A stretch of 14,157 bases of DNA from Boseongicola sp. SB0662_bin_57 (GCA_009839535.1 VXPN01000061.1:1-14157); one strand, 5' to 3'; positions 9,201 to 14,157 are shown, numbered from the stretch's first letter. Notes: generated by a model from the letters alone, not told the origin. Numbers and translations are program-made.

Positions 9201-9266
9201 GTTGTGAACGGCCAAGTGACTCTGACGGTCACGCCTTTCGAGATCGTGTCGCTGCATGTAAGCTGA
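6213..9266 (+). CDS. GH38 alpha-mannosidase (cytoplasmic, MAN2C1-like size)
   Basis: Retaining exo-alpha-mannosidase of glycoside hydrolase family 38, 1017 residues, without a signal peptide, so it should act in the cytoplasm on imported mannosides. After an N-terminal beta-rich region, the catalytic domain opens with GHAHMD: His254 and Asp256 align with the first two zinc ligands of the family. The nucleophile is Asp367 in LWLPDTFGFSW, and His574 in HQFHDTIAGTA is the remaining zinc ligand. Other conserved segments are GGMWVEPDTN and YLEGHRGVFTSQG. The long C-terminal beta-sandwich half (from about residue 660) is complete. The start is ATG 6213, with AGGAG at 6201-6205 seven bases upstream; an in-frame TTG at 6207 is less likely. 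It follows the ATPase gene by 114 bp on the same strand and is read as the last gene of the operon. Anomeric linkage and oligosaccharide length cannot be told from sequence. Confidence 0.94.
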   Translation: MSHFLRFTPEKIRQRIALIRPLVHRQHAPIPDFRLKELPDASVDPPLAADTSSWPTVPAESHWGRCDLNFLLKSEFRIPRDWAPGSAALFLPLGEAGDIFTHPEALVYVDGKPRGSADRYHHTIRLPEEILAGETHELALHGWTGLDDWPPDPNARDMLFMGRPSVVEVDSEVLEFVLLAETALDTAEQLSKDDVTKHGILNALDEAFLSLDTRDPLGAAFYGSVAKAQEELSRRLTEAGRPIDVTLHAIGHAHMDIAYLWPISQIRRKNGRTYSNVLRLMERFPDYRFSHSQPQLYKFTENDYPQVFEEIRERVAESRWEPIGGMWVEPDTNIPGPESLVRQILLGRRYFRERFGDAETPVLWLPDTFGFSWCLPQLMRQSGLKWFVTNKVNWNQYSRMPASTTWWQGIDGSQVLAHFLTTPRDVQHLPFPTNYKSDLSAAEVIGTWTHSTSKSGVTSLPICYGYGDGGGGPTEALVRKAHIFAQMPGAPRMRLSTVREFFETIEAQRLDLPVWNDEIYLEGHRGVFTSQGWLKRANRKCENLLAEAEALAVLSDLQPDLGVAWELLCLHQFHDTIAGTAIREVFTDAEKDYVRIREIAEAAIEEAKAPLGPGIAINLIPHRMDRVGLLTGSAPKGALSQDVDGGCLVHVPDCAPMAATPLPTKGARKTGLSVCQETQKFVLENELIRAEIDGQGDLVRVYDKEVGRDVLVPGRPGNRLQAFEDRPISWDAWDIDAFFEDRGFVIDGATEIAIEENGPIRASLRIERQFQSSTVSQRVRLHHHSKRIDFVTEVDWHETHVLLKVAFPVNILATMATYEIQWGAIMRPTHRNTPWDYAKFEVPAQRWADLSEADYGVALINDCKYGYDIRDNVMRLSLIKSATMPDIGADQGRHVFTYALFPHPGDWRHEVLAQAADLNRPLRLVPGKPGRETSLVECDAPNVIIETIKPAEDGEGWILRFYEAHRRRGPVTLTFTRDVTSVRRVNLLEDPGAPLPVVNGQVTLTVTPFEIVSLHVS

Positions 9267-9297
9267 GGCGCAGTCGCACCAGTCTCGATGACTGCTT

Positions 9298-9314
9298 GGC
9301 AATCGCGATTTGCC
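9298..9314. promoter_or_regulatory. Palindromic site between the convergent mannosidase and Fic genes
   Basis: GGCAATCGCGATTTGCC contains the perfect 10-bp palindrome AATCGCGATT (9301-9310), and its flanks are complementary with a one-base offset. It lies 31 bp after the mannosidase stop in the 175-bp convergent gap. A small hairpin (stem CAGTC/GACTG, 9280-9294) is adjacent. Neither has a T-run, so a terminator is not supported. A protein-binding site or chance palindrome are both possible. Confidence 0.2.
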
Positions 9315-9441
9315 GGCATGCAACGCAGAAACGCGCTTGCAGTCCAGCGACCACGAGGGTGGCGGCAGAAGTGCGGCACCCGCTTTCGACATGCAGCCAT
9401 GAACTCTCGCCTGCCCGGCGGCACAAAACCCATCCAAGGGA

Positions 9442-10092
9442 TCATGTCGTGCCCCAAGGGATGCTCGGATAGAGAAGGGGGAACCATCGCTCGGCAGCAT
9501 CCATTGGAATGGCAAGGCGCAGAGGCGCGCGGTGGTTGTCGGCAACGAGCATGCCACGCTTTACGAGCGCGGCCGTTACCTTTCGGGCAGCGCGCTCCTC
9601 GTAGTTTGTCAGCATTGGAATCTTCGCGCGTTCCACCTGTCCCGCGAGTGCCGCTTCCCGCAGCACCATAAAGCTGCCTTTCTCGAGTCTCTTTGCACGC
9701 ACTTCCTCTTCAACATGGATTTCGATGCGACGAAGGAGTTCTGCGGGATCCAGCAGGCCCTCCATGAAGGCTACCTGATCGATCGAGCGCTCGAGAAAGA
9801 ACTTGCAAAACGAAAGAAGGCCGGATTGGGTCAGGTTCCCGCGCCCGTCACGGTCCCCGTGGCGGGGTCGATCTGCTGCAGCGAGTCGGGCTTTGTACTC
9901 CGTTTCTTCGCGCGCGAGCCCACGCGCGACAGACCAGAGGGCTGTCCCTATCCCGAGCCTCTTGAGGAGCGCGTGCGACATCAATCGCGCGACGCGGCCA
10001 TTGCCATCCAAAAAAGGATGGATCCACAAGAAGCGATGGTGAACCGCGCCCACGGACTGAATCTGGCCCAGACGGCTTAGAGCTTGAATCAA
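9442..10092 (-). pseudogene. fic: Fic protein, catalytic and C-terminal part (split by insertion)
   Basis: Downstream half of an interrupted Fic (AMP-transferase fold) gene. It contains the complete active-site loop HPFLDGNGR followed by VAR (10020 down to about 9985), the HxFx(D/E)GNGRxxR signature whose His is the catalytic base. The C-terminal 110 residues, from about the FLERSIDQV segment to the end, include a helix-rich and likely winged-helix region seen in many long Fic proteins (AALVKRGMLVADN). The open frame begins inside the AT-rich inserted element, where the only available start is a TTG at 10092 with no clear ribosome site; the first natural residues after the element are LSRLGQIQSV. 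An internal ATG (MSHALLKRLG) lies beyond the active-site motif, so initiation there could not make an active enzyme. Joined to the upstream half, the intact protein would be about 396 residues. Confidence 0.85.
10077..10079. repeat. Target-site duplication TTA, left copy
   Basis: TTA directly left of the inserted element. The identical TTA at 10178-10180 flanks the other end. Deleting the element plus one copy rejoins the Fic reading frame exactly, which is the main support for calling it a duplication despite its shortness. Confidence 0.65.
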
Positions 10093-10177
10093 AATACCAT
10101 ATGTTGTGCTATATTAGCAAATATGATGGGCGATACCACAATATATAGCAAATCAACATGACTTTTAGGTCAAGCTC
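10080..10177. mobile_element. 98-bp AT-rich MITE-like foldback element
   Basis: Short non-coding insertion inside the Fic gene. The ends are inverted repeats: GAGCTTGAATCAAAA (10080-10094) against the complement of TTTTAGGTCAAGCTC (10163-10177), 12 of 15 matching with the outer 8 perfect. Complementarity continues inward in blocks (ATGTTG and TGCTATAT pair with matching segments of the right half), so almost the whole element can fold back on itself. It is strikingly AT-rich against the GC-rich host DNA. It has no meaningful ORF, so any movement would need a transposase in trans. Ends starting GAGC and a TNA-type 3-bp duplication recall some IS5-family groups (IS1031-like); that assignment is from memory and tentative. 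In the Fic orientation it places a TGA at 10172-10170, only a few codons into the element. Confidence 0.82.
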
Positions 10178-10733
10178 TTAGTGAGGGCGAAGTGTATGCT
10201 TGGTCAAAGCGCGCCAGGAAACGCGGCACGCATTCATGAGGCGGTGGCACGTGTCTGCCAACTGTTACGTCAACACGTCGCAGTTGACCGGGAACAACTT
10301 CATGGCGTTCGCCTGAGGCTTGGTTTTCAACCCAAAGCATGTCGGCTGGCAAATGCTCGCAAAACTGCCGGTGCAGCCAGTGGGCATAAGCGGCAGAGGC
10401 TGGCCAAACGGTCGGATCGTGACCTTCGTCAATCAGCTTCTGGGCGTGAATGTGGGCCACGGCCTCAAGCTGGAAATCGCGCTTTTTCGGTTCGCTCGAG
10501 AAGTCGTGCGCCAAGGCGCGCTCAATATCTCGCGGATGGGTGTTGTGACCTTCGATAAGGTTGGAGTAGTAGCAGTTCATTGATCGCACCAGATCGCCAA
10601 CCGACCGCTGGAGAATCGGGTGAACCCGCTTCGCCAGCCCACTGGCGCTCTCTGCCAGTTCCAGCGCAGCGTCCTCAAGCGAGCGCAATGCCGCCTCTTC
10701 TGGCAGCATCGGTTCCATCATGGTCACGTTCAT
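10170..10733 (-). pseudogene. fic: Fic protein, N-terminal part with class II inhibitory motif (split by insertion)
   Basis: Upstream half of the interrupted Fic gene, encoding the helical N-terminal region. SNLIEG, about residues 57-62 from ATG 10733, fits the (S/T)xxxE(G/N) inhibitory-helix motif of class II Fic proteins, whose Glu blocks productive ATP binding in the active site of the same chain. A basic, proline-rich stretch (VGRHVPPPHECV) and FLARFDQAYTSPSL come just before the break, as expected upstream of the catalytic loop. The last native codons run into the element and stop at TGA 10172-10170. The start is uncertain: ATG 10733, ATG 10721, ATG 10718 and an in-frame TTG at 10781 are possible, none with a good Shine-Dalgarno. 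I chose 10733 as the longest ATG start. The fragment lacks the active site. Confidence 0.82.
10178..10180. repeat. Target-site duplication TTA, right copy
   Basis: Right-hand TTA flanking the 98-bp element, matching 10077-10079. It preserves the Fic codon phase: the upstream half reads Ser-Pro-Ser then C|TA at this copy, and the downstream half continues CTA-AGC (Leu-Ser) at the other. Confidence 0.65.
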
Positions 10734-10741
10734 GAATGAAA

Positions 10742-10763
10742 TATGCCGGTTTGTATGCCGGTT
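10742..10763. repeat. Tandem TATGCCGGTT repeats upstream of the Fic gene
   Basis: Two perfect copies of TATGCCGGTT (10742-10751 and 10754-10763) with a 12-bp period lie immediately upstream of the likely Fic start, followed by a partial CTATGCAT. Their place in the leader or promoter suggests an operator, but a 10-bp pair is little evidence. Confidence 0.4.
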
Positions 10764-11100
10764 GTCTATGCATAAAAACAATGAGTTAAGTCAATAATTG
10801 ATAGAACTTTGTGCCGGTAGCAGTGCCGATACTGCGCACTTGGTTCTGATCGTCGATCAACGGCGCTCGCCGCATCGCGGGTCAGCGGATTGGCGGACGA
10901 ATTTGCGGACAAGCTCATGACGACGCGAGATTTCCGTCGGGTCATGCCCGCTGCAGATGCCCAAAGATCCGTTGCGCAGCGGTGATCCTGCAACATGTCT
11001 CGGGCCCAGGGCTCCCCTCGGAATCGATCACGGGAAGTCCTCTTCAGTCCCAGAGAGCGGCGCGACATCACTTCACCGCGGAGCCCGTGACCAGGCGGAT
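10764..11100. other. Non-coding gap between the Fic and RloB genes
   Basis: About 340 bp without a recognisable gene. The end near Fic (to about 10810) is AT-rich and could hold its promoter: on the - strand a TTGACT at about 10796-10791 is present, but no convincing -10 is found at the right distance. The rest returns to host-like GC. A + strand reading (TALAASRVSGLADEFADKLM near 10860-10925) looks protein-like and ends at a TGA at 10982-10984, but I cannot place it in a family, and it has no start or length to justify a gene. No terminator with a T-run is visible after the RloB stop. Confidence 0.5.
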
Positions 11101-11721
11101 TCAACTCTCTGCCTCTTGCCTTCTGGCCATGTCCTGCAGTCTTCGGACAACAAGATGCACTCGTGTCGAGGGGTTCTCTCGAAAGGGTGGCTGCCCCTCC
11201 TTGGAGGCTTCTTCCAAGGCCTTGTCCGCGCGCGTGCATGCCTGGTCCCGCATTGGCCTGATCTCGTCATAGAACGCATCACAATTCGTCTTTGCGTACG
11301 AAGCAAAACAGGCGTGGGAGACCTTGAGATCTCGGATCAATTCTTGCGCTGGTGATCCGCCACCTTCACCGGTTGCATAAGGTCTGCGCTCGCCAGAAAC
11401 GTGGAAACGATACCAGATCTCGAAGCTGGGAATGGACGGAATGGCCTTGACTGCTTGCTTTCTTGGGGCATTGCGACATCTGAGAGATTCAGCTTTGGCG
11501 ATGGCTGCGTCGTAGGTAGTGTGCCTGTCACGGTCGAAGACGAGAAACACATGTTCGAAATCAGGGTCGTCCTTCAGGAGACCTTCGGCGAATTCAACGA
11601 CACTGATCGGGGCCGAGCCCCCATCTCCGGTGATTTTGACTTTGGCCGTGGTGAGGCCCAGTTCCTGGATCAGGAGGCGGAAGTACTCGGGTTCGGTCTT
11701 GCTGCCTTCGGTGACGATCAA
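11101..11721 (-). CDS. rloB: RloB-like (AbiLii-type) protein of an Abi/RloAB module
   Basis: Second gene of a two-gene defence-type module. From the TTG at 11721 the product has 206 residues. It begins LIVTEGSKTEPEYF, the RloB opening with the conserved Glu, followed by VFDRD (61-65), the SIPSFEIWYRFH block (96-107) and NPST (183-186) near the C-terminus. The acidic positions are arranged like a TOPRIM-type nuclease, which is the accepted idea for the family; activity here is inferred. The start is unresolved. The same frame stays open upstream to 11868 with a basic stretch (GKRHGKSPRDTRRRPARLEA) typical of RloB N-termini, but that stretch has no ATG, GTG or TTG. ACG at 11796-11794 sits where an ATG would be expected. 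The TTG at 11721 does have GGGAG six bases upstream. The stop of the ATPase gene (11739) lies just upstream or within the true start region, so the two are coupled. Confidence 0.85.
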   Translation of the reverse strand: MIVTEGSKTEPEYFRLLIQELGLTTAKVKITGDGGSAPISVVEFAEGLLKDDPDFEHVFLVFDRDRHTTYDAAIAKAESLRCRNAPRKQAVKAIPSIPSFEIWYRFHVSGERRPYATGEGGGSPAQELIRDLKVSHACFASYAKTNCDAFYDEIRPMRDQACTRADKALEEASKEGQPPFRENPSTRVHLVVRRLQDMARRQEAES

Positions 11722-11738
11722 TGCGCGCTCCCGCGCTT

Positions 11739-13058
11739 CTAGGCGCGCAGGCCGCCGCCGCGTATCCCGGGGTGATTTGCCGTGTCGCTTGCCCGTGTCT
11801 GCTGCTCTGCCACGCGCGGCACCGCCCCGTACCGTCCCTGCAGATAGCCCCTTCGGAAAGGCCGCTCGTCACGCGTCCTGTAGTCCGAGAAGGGAACCAG
11901 GCGGGAGGCAAGGTCGTCGCCTTTCTCGACCAGCCAGATCTGATCGCGTCCGATGCAATCCTCTTCCGTGACGGTGGTGTCATGGGTGGTGAAGATCAAC
12001 TGGGCTTTGCGCGGGTTGGTCTTGGAAGAGCAAAACATGCGGCTGATATGGCGGAAGGCGAGGGGGTGCACGTGGGTGTTCAGTTCGTCCACAACAAGCG
12101 TGTAGCCGTTGTCAAGAGAGTCCATGATCGGGCCTATGAGCCAAAACAACACCCGGGTGCCTGAAGATTCATCTTCGAAGTCCAGACGCATCTTTTCCCC
12201 TGTCTCGTCCTTGCGAAAGGTAAAGATCTCCAATGTCGTTGCCCCCTCTGGAAGCATGGACTTCAATTGGCTTTGCTGTTTCCTGGGAAGGTTCTTGAAT
12301 CTGGCTGTTTCAGGAACGCTCCTTTCTTTCGCTTCTACGTCTTCCAGCCGCAGGTCAGTTTCTGCCAGAAATGCCATCACCCGTTTCTTCCAGTCATCAT
12401 TGTCTAGATGCCGAGCAGTAAAGAGCCGGACTGATTCAACCTCGGGAATTGTTCGGAACCCTCTCCTCAGCCAGTTTGCGGGGCGCTTCAGGGGCTTGGC
12501 ATTGAGTTGCACGGCGGTGCTGAGAAAGAGGGCGTTGTCGCGCGTTTGCGCCTTCCAGCTTTCACGTTCGCCTTTGAGATGGGTTGCGCTTGTCTCCCAC
12601 CGGTAGGTGTCACTTTCGGGATCAAATTCGCGGGTGAAGATCTGGCGCTGCTTCCGCGTGGCGGAGGGGCGTTCGAAGAGCCATTCCTCCCAGATCCGTT
12701 CGGCGTCGTAGGCGAAGCCGTACTGGAACAGGCTGTCGTCATGCAGGAAGGTCACCTCGAATTCCGTCGGCGCGTCGCGCCACTCCGAATGAAAGAGATG
12801 TGGCTCGTATTCTTCGGCGAGCGTATTTTCGTTCTTGAACGAGTTTCGGACAATGGCGCAAACCGTCTTCATGCTCCCGACAAGTCCGGACTTTCCGGAC
12901 CCGTTGGCCCCGAAGAGGCAAGCCTGTTGCAGCACGCGTGGGGCACCGTTGTTGCCCGTAGCCACGGCATTTGGCGTTCCGCTGTTCGATGCGGTCATCA
13001 GGAAGCTTTGCCTGTCCCGGAAGGATCGGTGGTTCTGGACTGAGAATTCGACGAGCAT
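11739..13058 (-). CDS. rloA: RloA-like AAA15 ATPase (AbiLi-type) of an Abi/RloAB module
   Basis: ABC/SMC-like ATPase of 439 residues, the expected partner of RloB in abortive-infection-type systems. It starts MLVEFSVQNHRSF, the standard AAA15 opening. Walker A is GANGSGKS (50-57). A signature-like ESSGTR lies at 298-303, Walker B LVVDEL at 321-326, and the switch His in TTHD at 357-360. The region between about 70 and 290 is the insert arm. The C-terminal motif YLQGRYGAVP (405-414) is where relatives usually end; here about 25 further residues (RVAEQQTRAS onward) read through DNA that in the other frame encodes the basic RloB leader. The start ATG at 13058 has only a weak GGAT ribosome site. 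Cytoplasmic; no signal or membrane segment. Such ATPases are thought to sense phage and release or activate the partner effector; that mechanism is inferred for this pair. No restriction-modification genes are adjacent. Confidence 0.9.
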   Translation of the reverse strand: MLVEFSVQNHRSFRDRQSFLMTASNSGTPNAVATGNNGAPRVLQQACLFGANGSGKSGLVGSMKTVCAIVRNSFKNENTLAEEYEPHLFHSEWRDAPTEFEVTFLHDDSLFQYGFAYDAERIWEEWLFERPSATRKQRQIFTREFDPESDTYRWETSATHLKGERESWKAQTRDNALFLSTAVQLNAKPLKRPANWLRRGFRTIPEVESVRLFTARHLDNDDWKKRVMAFLAETDLRLEDVEAKERSVPETARFKNLPRKQQSQLKSMLPEGATTLEIFTFRKDETGEKMRLDFEDESSGTRVLFWLIGPIMDSLDNGYTLVVDELNTHVHPLAFRHISRMFCSSKTNPRKAQLIFTTHDTTVTEEDCIGRDQIWLVEKGDDLASRLVPFSDYRTRDERPFRRGYLQGRYGAVPRVAEQQTRASDTANHPGIRGGGLRA

Positions 13059-13071
13059 GAGGGATGATCCA

Positions 13072-13129
13072 ATTATGCTACCTGTTTTTGCCGTCTTTTA
13101 CAAATACAGGCTCTTATTTTCGATGTAAA
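13072..13129 (-). promoter_or_regulatory. Candidate promoter for the RloA-RloB genes
   Basis: This AT-rich patch contrasts with its surroundings. On the - strand TTTACA (13129-13124, five of six to the -35 consensus) and TATTTG (13106-13101) are 17 bp apart. A better -10 match, CATAAT (13077-13072), lies closer to the ATG but has no -35 at the right distance. Predicted by eye only. Confidence 0.3.
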
Positions 13130-13274
13130 GCAGAAAACGCTCTCTTTCGCAAAGCCCCTCCGTTTCGGCAATGGGCTCGAATGGCTGGTTTGCGAACTTG
13201 CAGAGCAGAAAGCGGACGACCGCCTTCACCGAGCGCTTGCCATGCAGGCGGCTTGCCTTCGGTCGCAGCGCCAT
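13098..13274 (-). CDS. Small hypothetical protein upstream of RloA
   Basis: A 58-residue ORF from ATG 13274 to TAA 13098, same strand as RloA and ending 39 bp before its start. The product is basic at the N-terminus (MALRPKASRLHGKRSVKAVV) and ends ERFLLYIENKSLYL. Its codons favour G or C in the third position in the host style over most of the length, which argues that it is or was coding; the last dozen codons drift AT-rich and overlap the candidate RloA promoter. There is no strong Shine-Dalgarno. I do not recognise the family. It could be a third small gene of the defence operon, the tail end of a gene decayed by the island's insertion, or chance. Confidence 0.35.
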   Translation of the reverse strand: MALRPKASRLHGKRSVKAVVRFLLCKFANQPFEPIAETEGLCERERFLLYIENKSLYL

Positions 13275-13361
13275 GTCGTCCCGAGCGCGGCCGATACTGG
13301 AGTTCCTCAGGATGCCAGAGGCAGAAACACGCGGCACGTCTCCCCCAACCCCCTTTGAAAG

Positions 13362-13369
13362 GAGCGCTC
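13362..13369. promoter_or_regulatory. Palindrome in the dctP upstream region
   Basis: GAGCGCTC is a perfect 8-bp palindrome about 100 bp before the dctP start. It is flanked by GAAA on the left and TTTC on the right, which are complementary with an offset. A TTGAAA hexamer at 13355-13360 could be a -35, but no convincing -10 follows. It might be a regulator-binding site; support is weak. Confidence 0.2.
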
Positions 13370-13424
13370 AAGTTTCTAGACAAGGGTCTCCATCTTCGGC
13401 ATTGCTTTGCGCATCAGGATTGGA

Positions 13425-13439
13425 GGGTCCGAGCGACCC
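13425..13439 (+). promoter_or_regulatory. Small hairpin in the dctP leader
   Basis: GGGTC (13425-13429) pairs with GACCC (13435-13439) across a 5-nt loop, 29 bp before the dctP start and upstream of its ribosome-binding site. It has no T-run. It may be a 5' UTR structure, or chance. Confidence 0.25.
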
Positions 13440-13468
13440 CCCTCGTTCAACAACGGAGAACAACGCAC

Positions 13469-14157
13469 ATGAAATACTTCGCAACTGCTGCAGCGGCCTT
13501 GACACTGGCCTTTGGCGCACAGGTCGCCTCCGCTGCCTGCGACGATGGCGAGATCGTCGTCAAGTTCAGCCACGTCACCAACACCGACAAGCACCCGAAG
13601 GGGATTGCCGCGACGCTGCTCGAGAAGCGCGTGAACGATGAAATGAACGGGAAGATGTGCATGGAAGTCTTCCCGAACTCCACGCTATACAACGACGACA
13701 AGGTGCTCGAGGCGTTGCTTCAAGGCGACGTGCATCTTGCCGCGCCCTCGCTGTCGAAGTTCGAGAACTTCACGCGCCAGTTCAGGCTCTTCGACCTGCC
13801 GTTCATGTTCAAGAACGTCGAGGCCGTGGATGCGTTCCAGGCTTCGGCGGCCGGACAGGCCATGAAGGACTCGATGCAGCGTCGAGGCCTCCAGGGGCTG
13901 GAATTCTGGCACAACGGCATGAAGCAGATGTCGGCCAACGTGCCGCTTCTTCTGCCATCCGATGCCCAAGGGCTCAAGTTCCGGATCCAGGCGAGCGACG
14001 TCTTGCAGGCGCAGTTCGAGGCCATAGGCGCCAACCCGCAGAAGATGGCCTTCTCGGAAGTTTACGGTGCCCTGCAGCAGGGTGTCGTGGACGGTCAGGA
14101 AAATACCTGGTCGAACATCTATGGCCGGAAGTTCTTCGAAGTCCAGGACGGTGTCAC
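13469..14157 (+). CDS. dctP: TRAP transporter periplasmic substrate receptor, DctP family (3'-truncated)
   Basis: Periplasmic receptor of a tripartite ATP-independent transporter, which would pass an organic acid to DctQ/DctM-type membrane subunits outside the window. The first 229 codons are present. A signal peptide (MKYFATAAAALTLAFGAQVA then SAA) ends at an ASA-type site around residue 22. The mature part opens IVVKFSHVTNTDKHPKG, typical of the family. The ligand-binding block is clear: LKFRIQASDVL with the conserved carboxylate-binding Arg172, then GANPQKMAFSEVYGALQQG and VVDGQEN (206-212). The start at ATG 13469 has GGAGA at 13455-13459, nine bases upstream. It is divergent from the RloAB genes with about 410 bp between, and independent of the mannoside operon. 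The substrate could be a C4-dicarboxylate, another organic acid, or a sugar acid. Confidence 0.95.
   Translation, partial: MKYFATAAAALTLAFGAQVASAACDDGEIVVKFSHVTNTDKHPKGIAATLLEKRVNDEMNGKMCMEVFPNSTLYNDDKVLEALLQGDVHLAAPSLSKFENFTRQFRLFDLPFMFKNVEAVDAFQASAAGQAMKDSMQRRGLQGLEFWHNGMKQMSANVPLLLPSDAQGLKFRIQASDVLQAQFEAIGANPQKMAFSEVYGALQQGVVDGQENTWSNIYGRKFFEVQDGV

Noticed and set aside
9267..9441. Intrinsic bidirectional terminator between mannosidase and Fic
   Set aside because: Only a weak 5-bp hairpin and a palindrome are present, without a T-run on either strand.
9532..10080. 182-codon + strand open frame
   Set aside because: Antisense to the Fic catalytic half, whose HPFLDGNGR motif fixes the coding strand.
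10080..10177. Short CRISPR-like or small RNA gene in the AT-rich stretch
   Set aside because: No regular repeat-spacer pattern; inverted ends, TTA flanks and exact repair of the Fic frame explain it as an inserted element.
12109..12606. 165-codon + strand open frame
   Set aside because: Antisense to the AAA15 ATPase, between its arm region and Walker B; no motif.
11101..13058. PARIS (AriA-AriB) or Gabija-type defence system
   Set aside because: The second gene has RloB-type blocks (TEGSKTEPEYF, SIPSFEIWYRFH, NPST) rather than what I would expect for AriB, and the ATPase lacks a fused OLD-type TOPRIM domain as in GajA.

Overview
The window is GC-rich, tightly packed bacterial DNA that most resembles an alphaproteobacterium (Rhodobacterales or Rhizobiales type). 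This rests on codon and GC style and gene content: a peptide-type ABC importer with a fused double ATPase, a cytoplasmic GH38 mannosidase, a phytanoyl-CoA-dioxygenase relative and a TRAP DctP receptor. The taxonomic call is inference; no rRNA or marker gene is present.

Left part (1-9266, all + strand) is one catabolic operon. It holds a family-5 solute-binding protein (5' end outside the window), a GC-rich hairpin, the wreck of a phytanoyl-CoA dioxygenase family gene (about 1739-2183), two DppB/DppC-type permeases with an ATGA overlap, a single-chain double ATPase, and a GH38 alpha-mannosidase with all expected zinc and catalytic residues. The simplest reading is import of alpha-mannose-containing oligosaccharides into the cytoplasm followed by exo-hydrolysis to mannose.

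Middle part (9442-13274, all - strand) is an accessory island with lower-GC stretches. Reading in its own direction it has a small unassigned ORF, an RloA-like AAA15 ATPase and an RloB-like (AbiLii-type) protein, together an Abi/RloAB-type anti-phage module, and then a class II Fic gene. The Fic gene is cut in two by a 98-bp AT-rich foldback element (10080-10177) flanked by TTA duplications. Removing the element and one TTA restores an uninterrupted Fic frame, so this is a recent, readable MITE insertion. RloB has no conventional start codon where its homology seems to begin.

Right end (13469-14157, + strand) is the first 229 codons of a TRAP-transporter periplasmic receptor (DctP family), probably the start of a separate uptake operon that continues outside the window.

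The most interesting items are the RloAB pair with its odd RloB start, the MITE-split Fic gene, and the in-operon dioxygenase remnant. I found no tRNA, rRNA, CRISPR array or full-length transposase.
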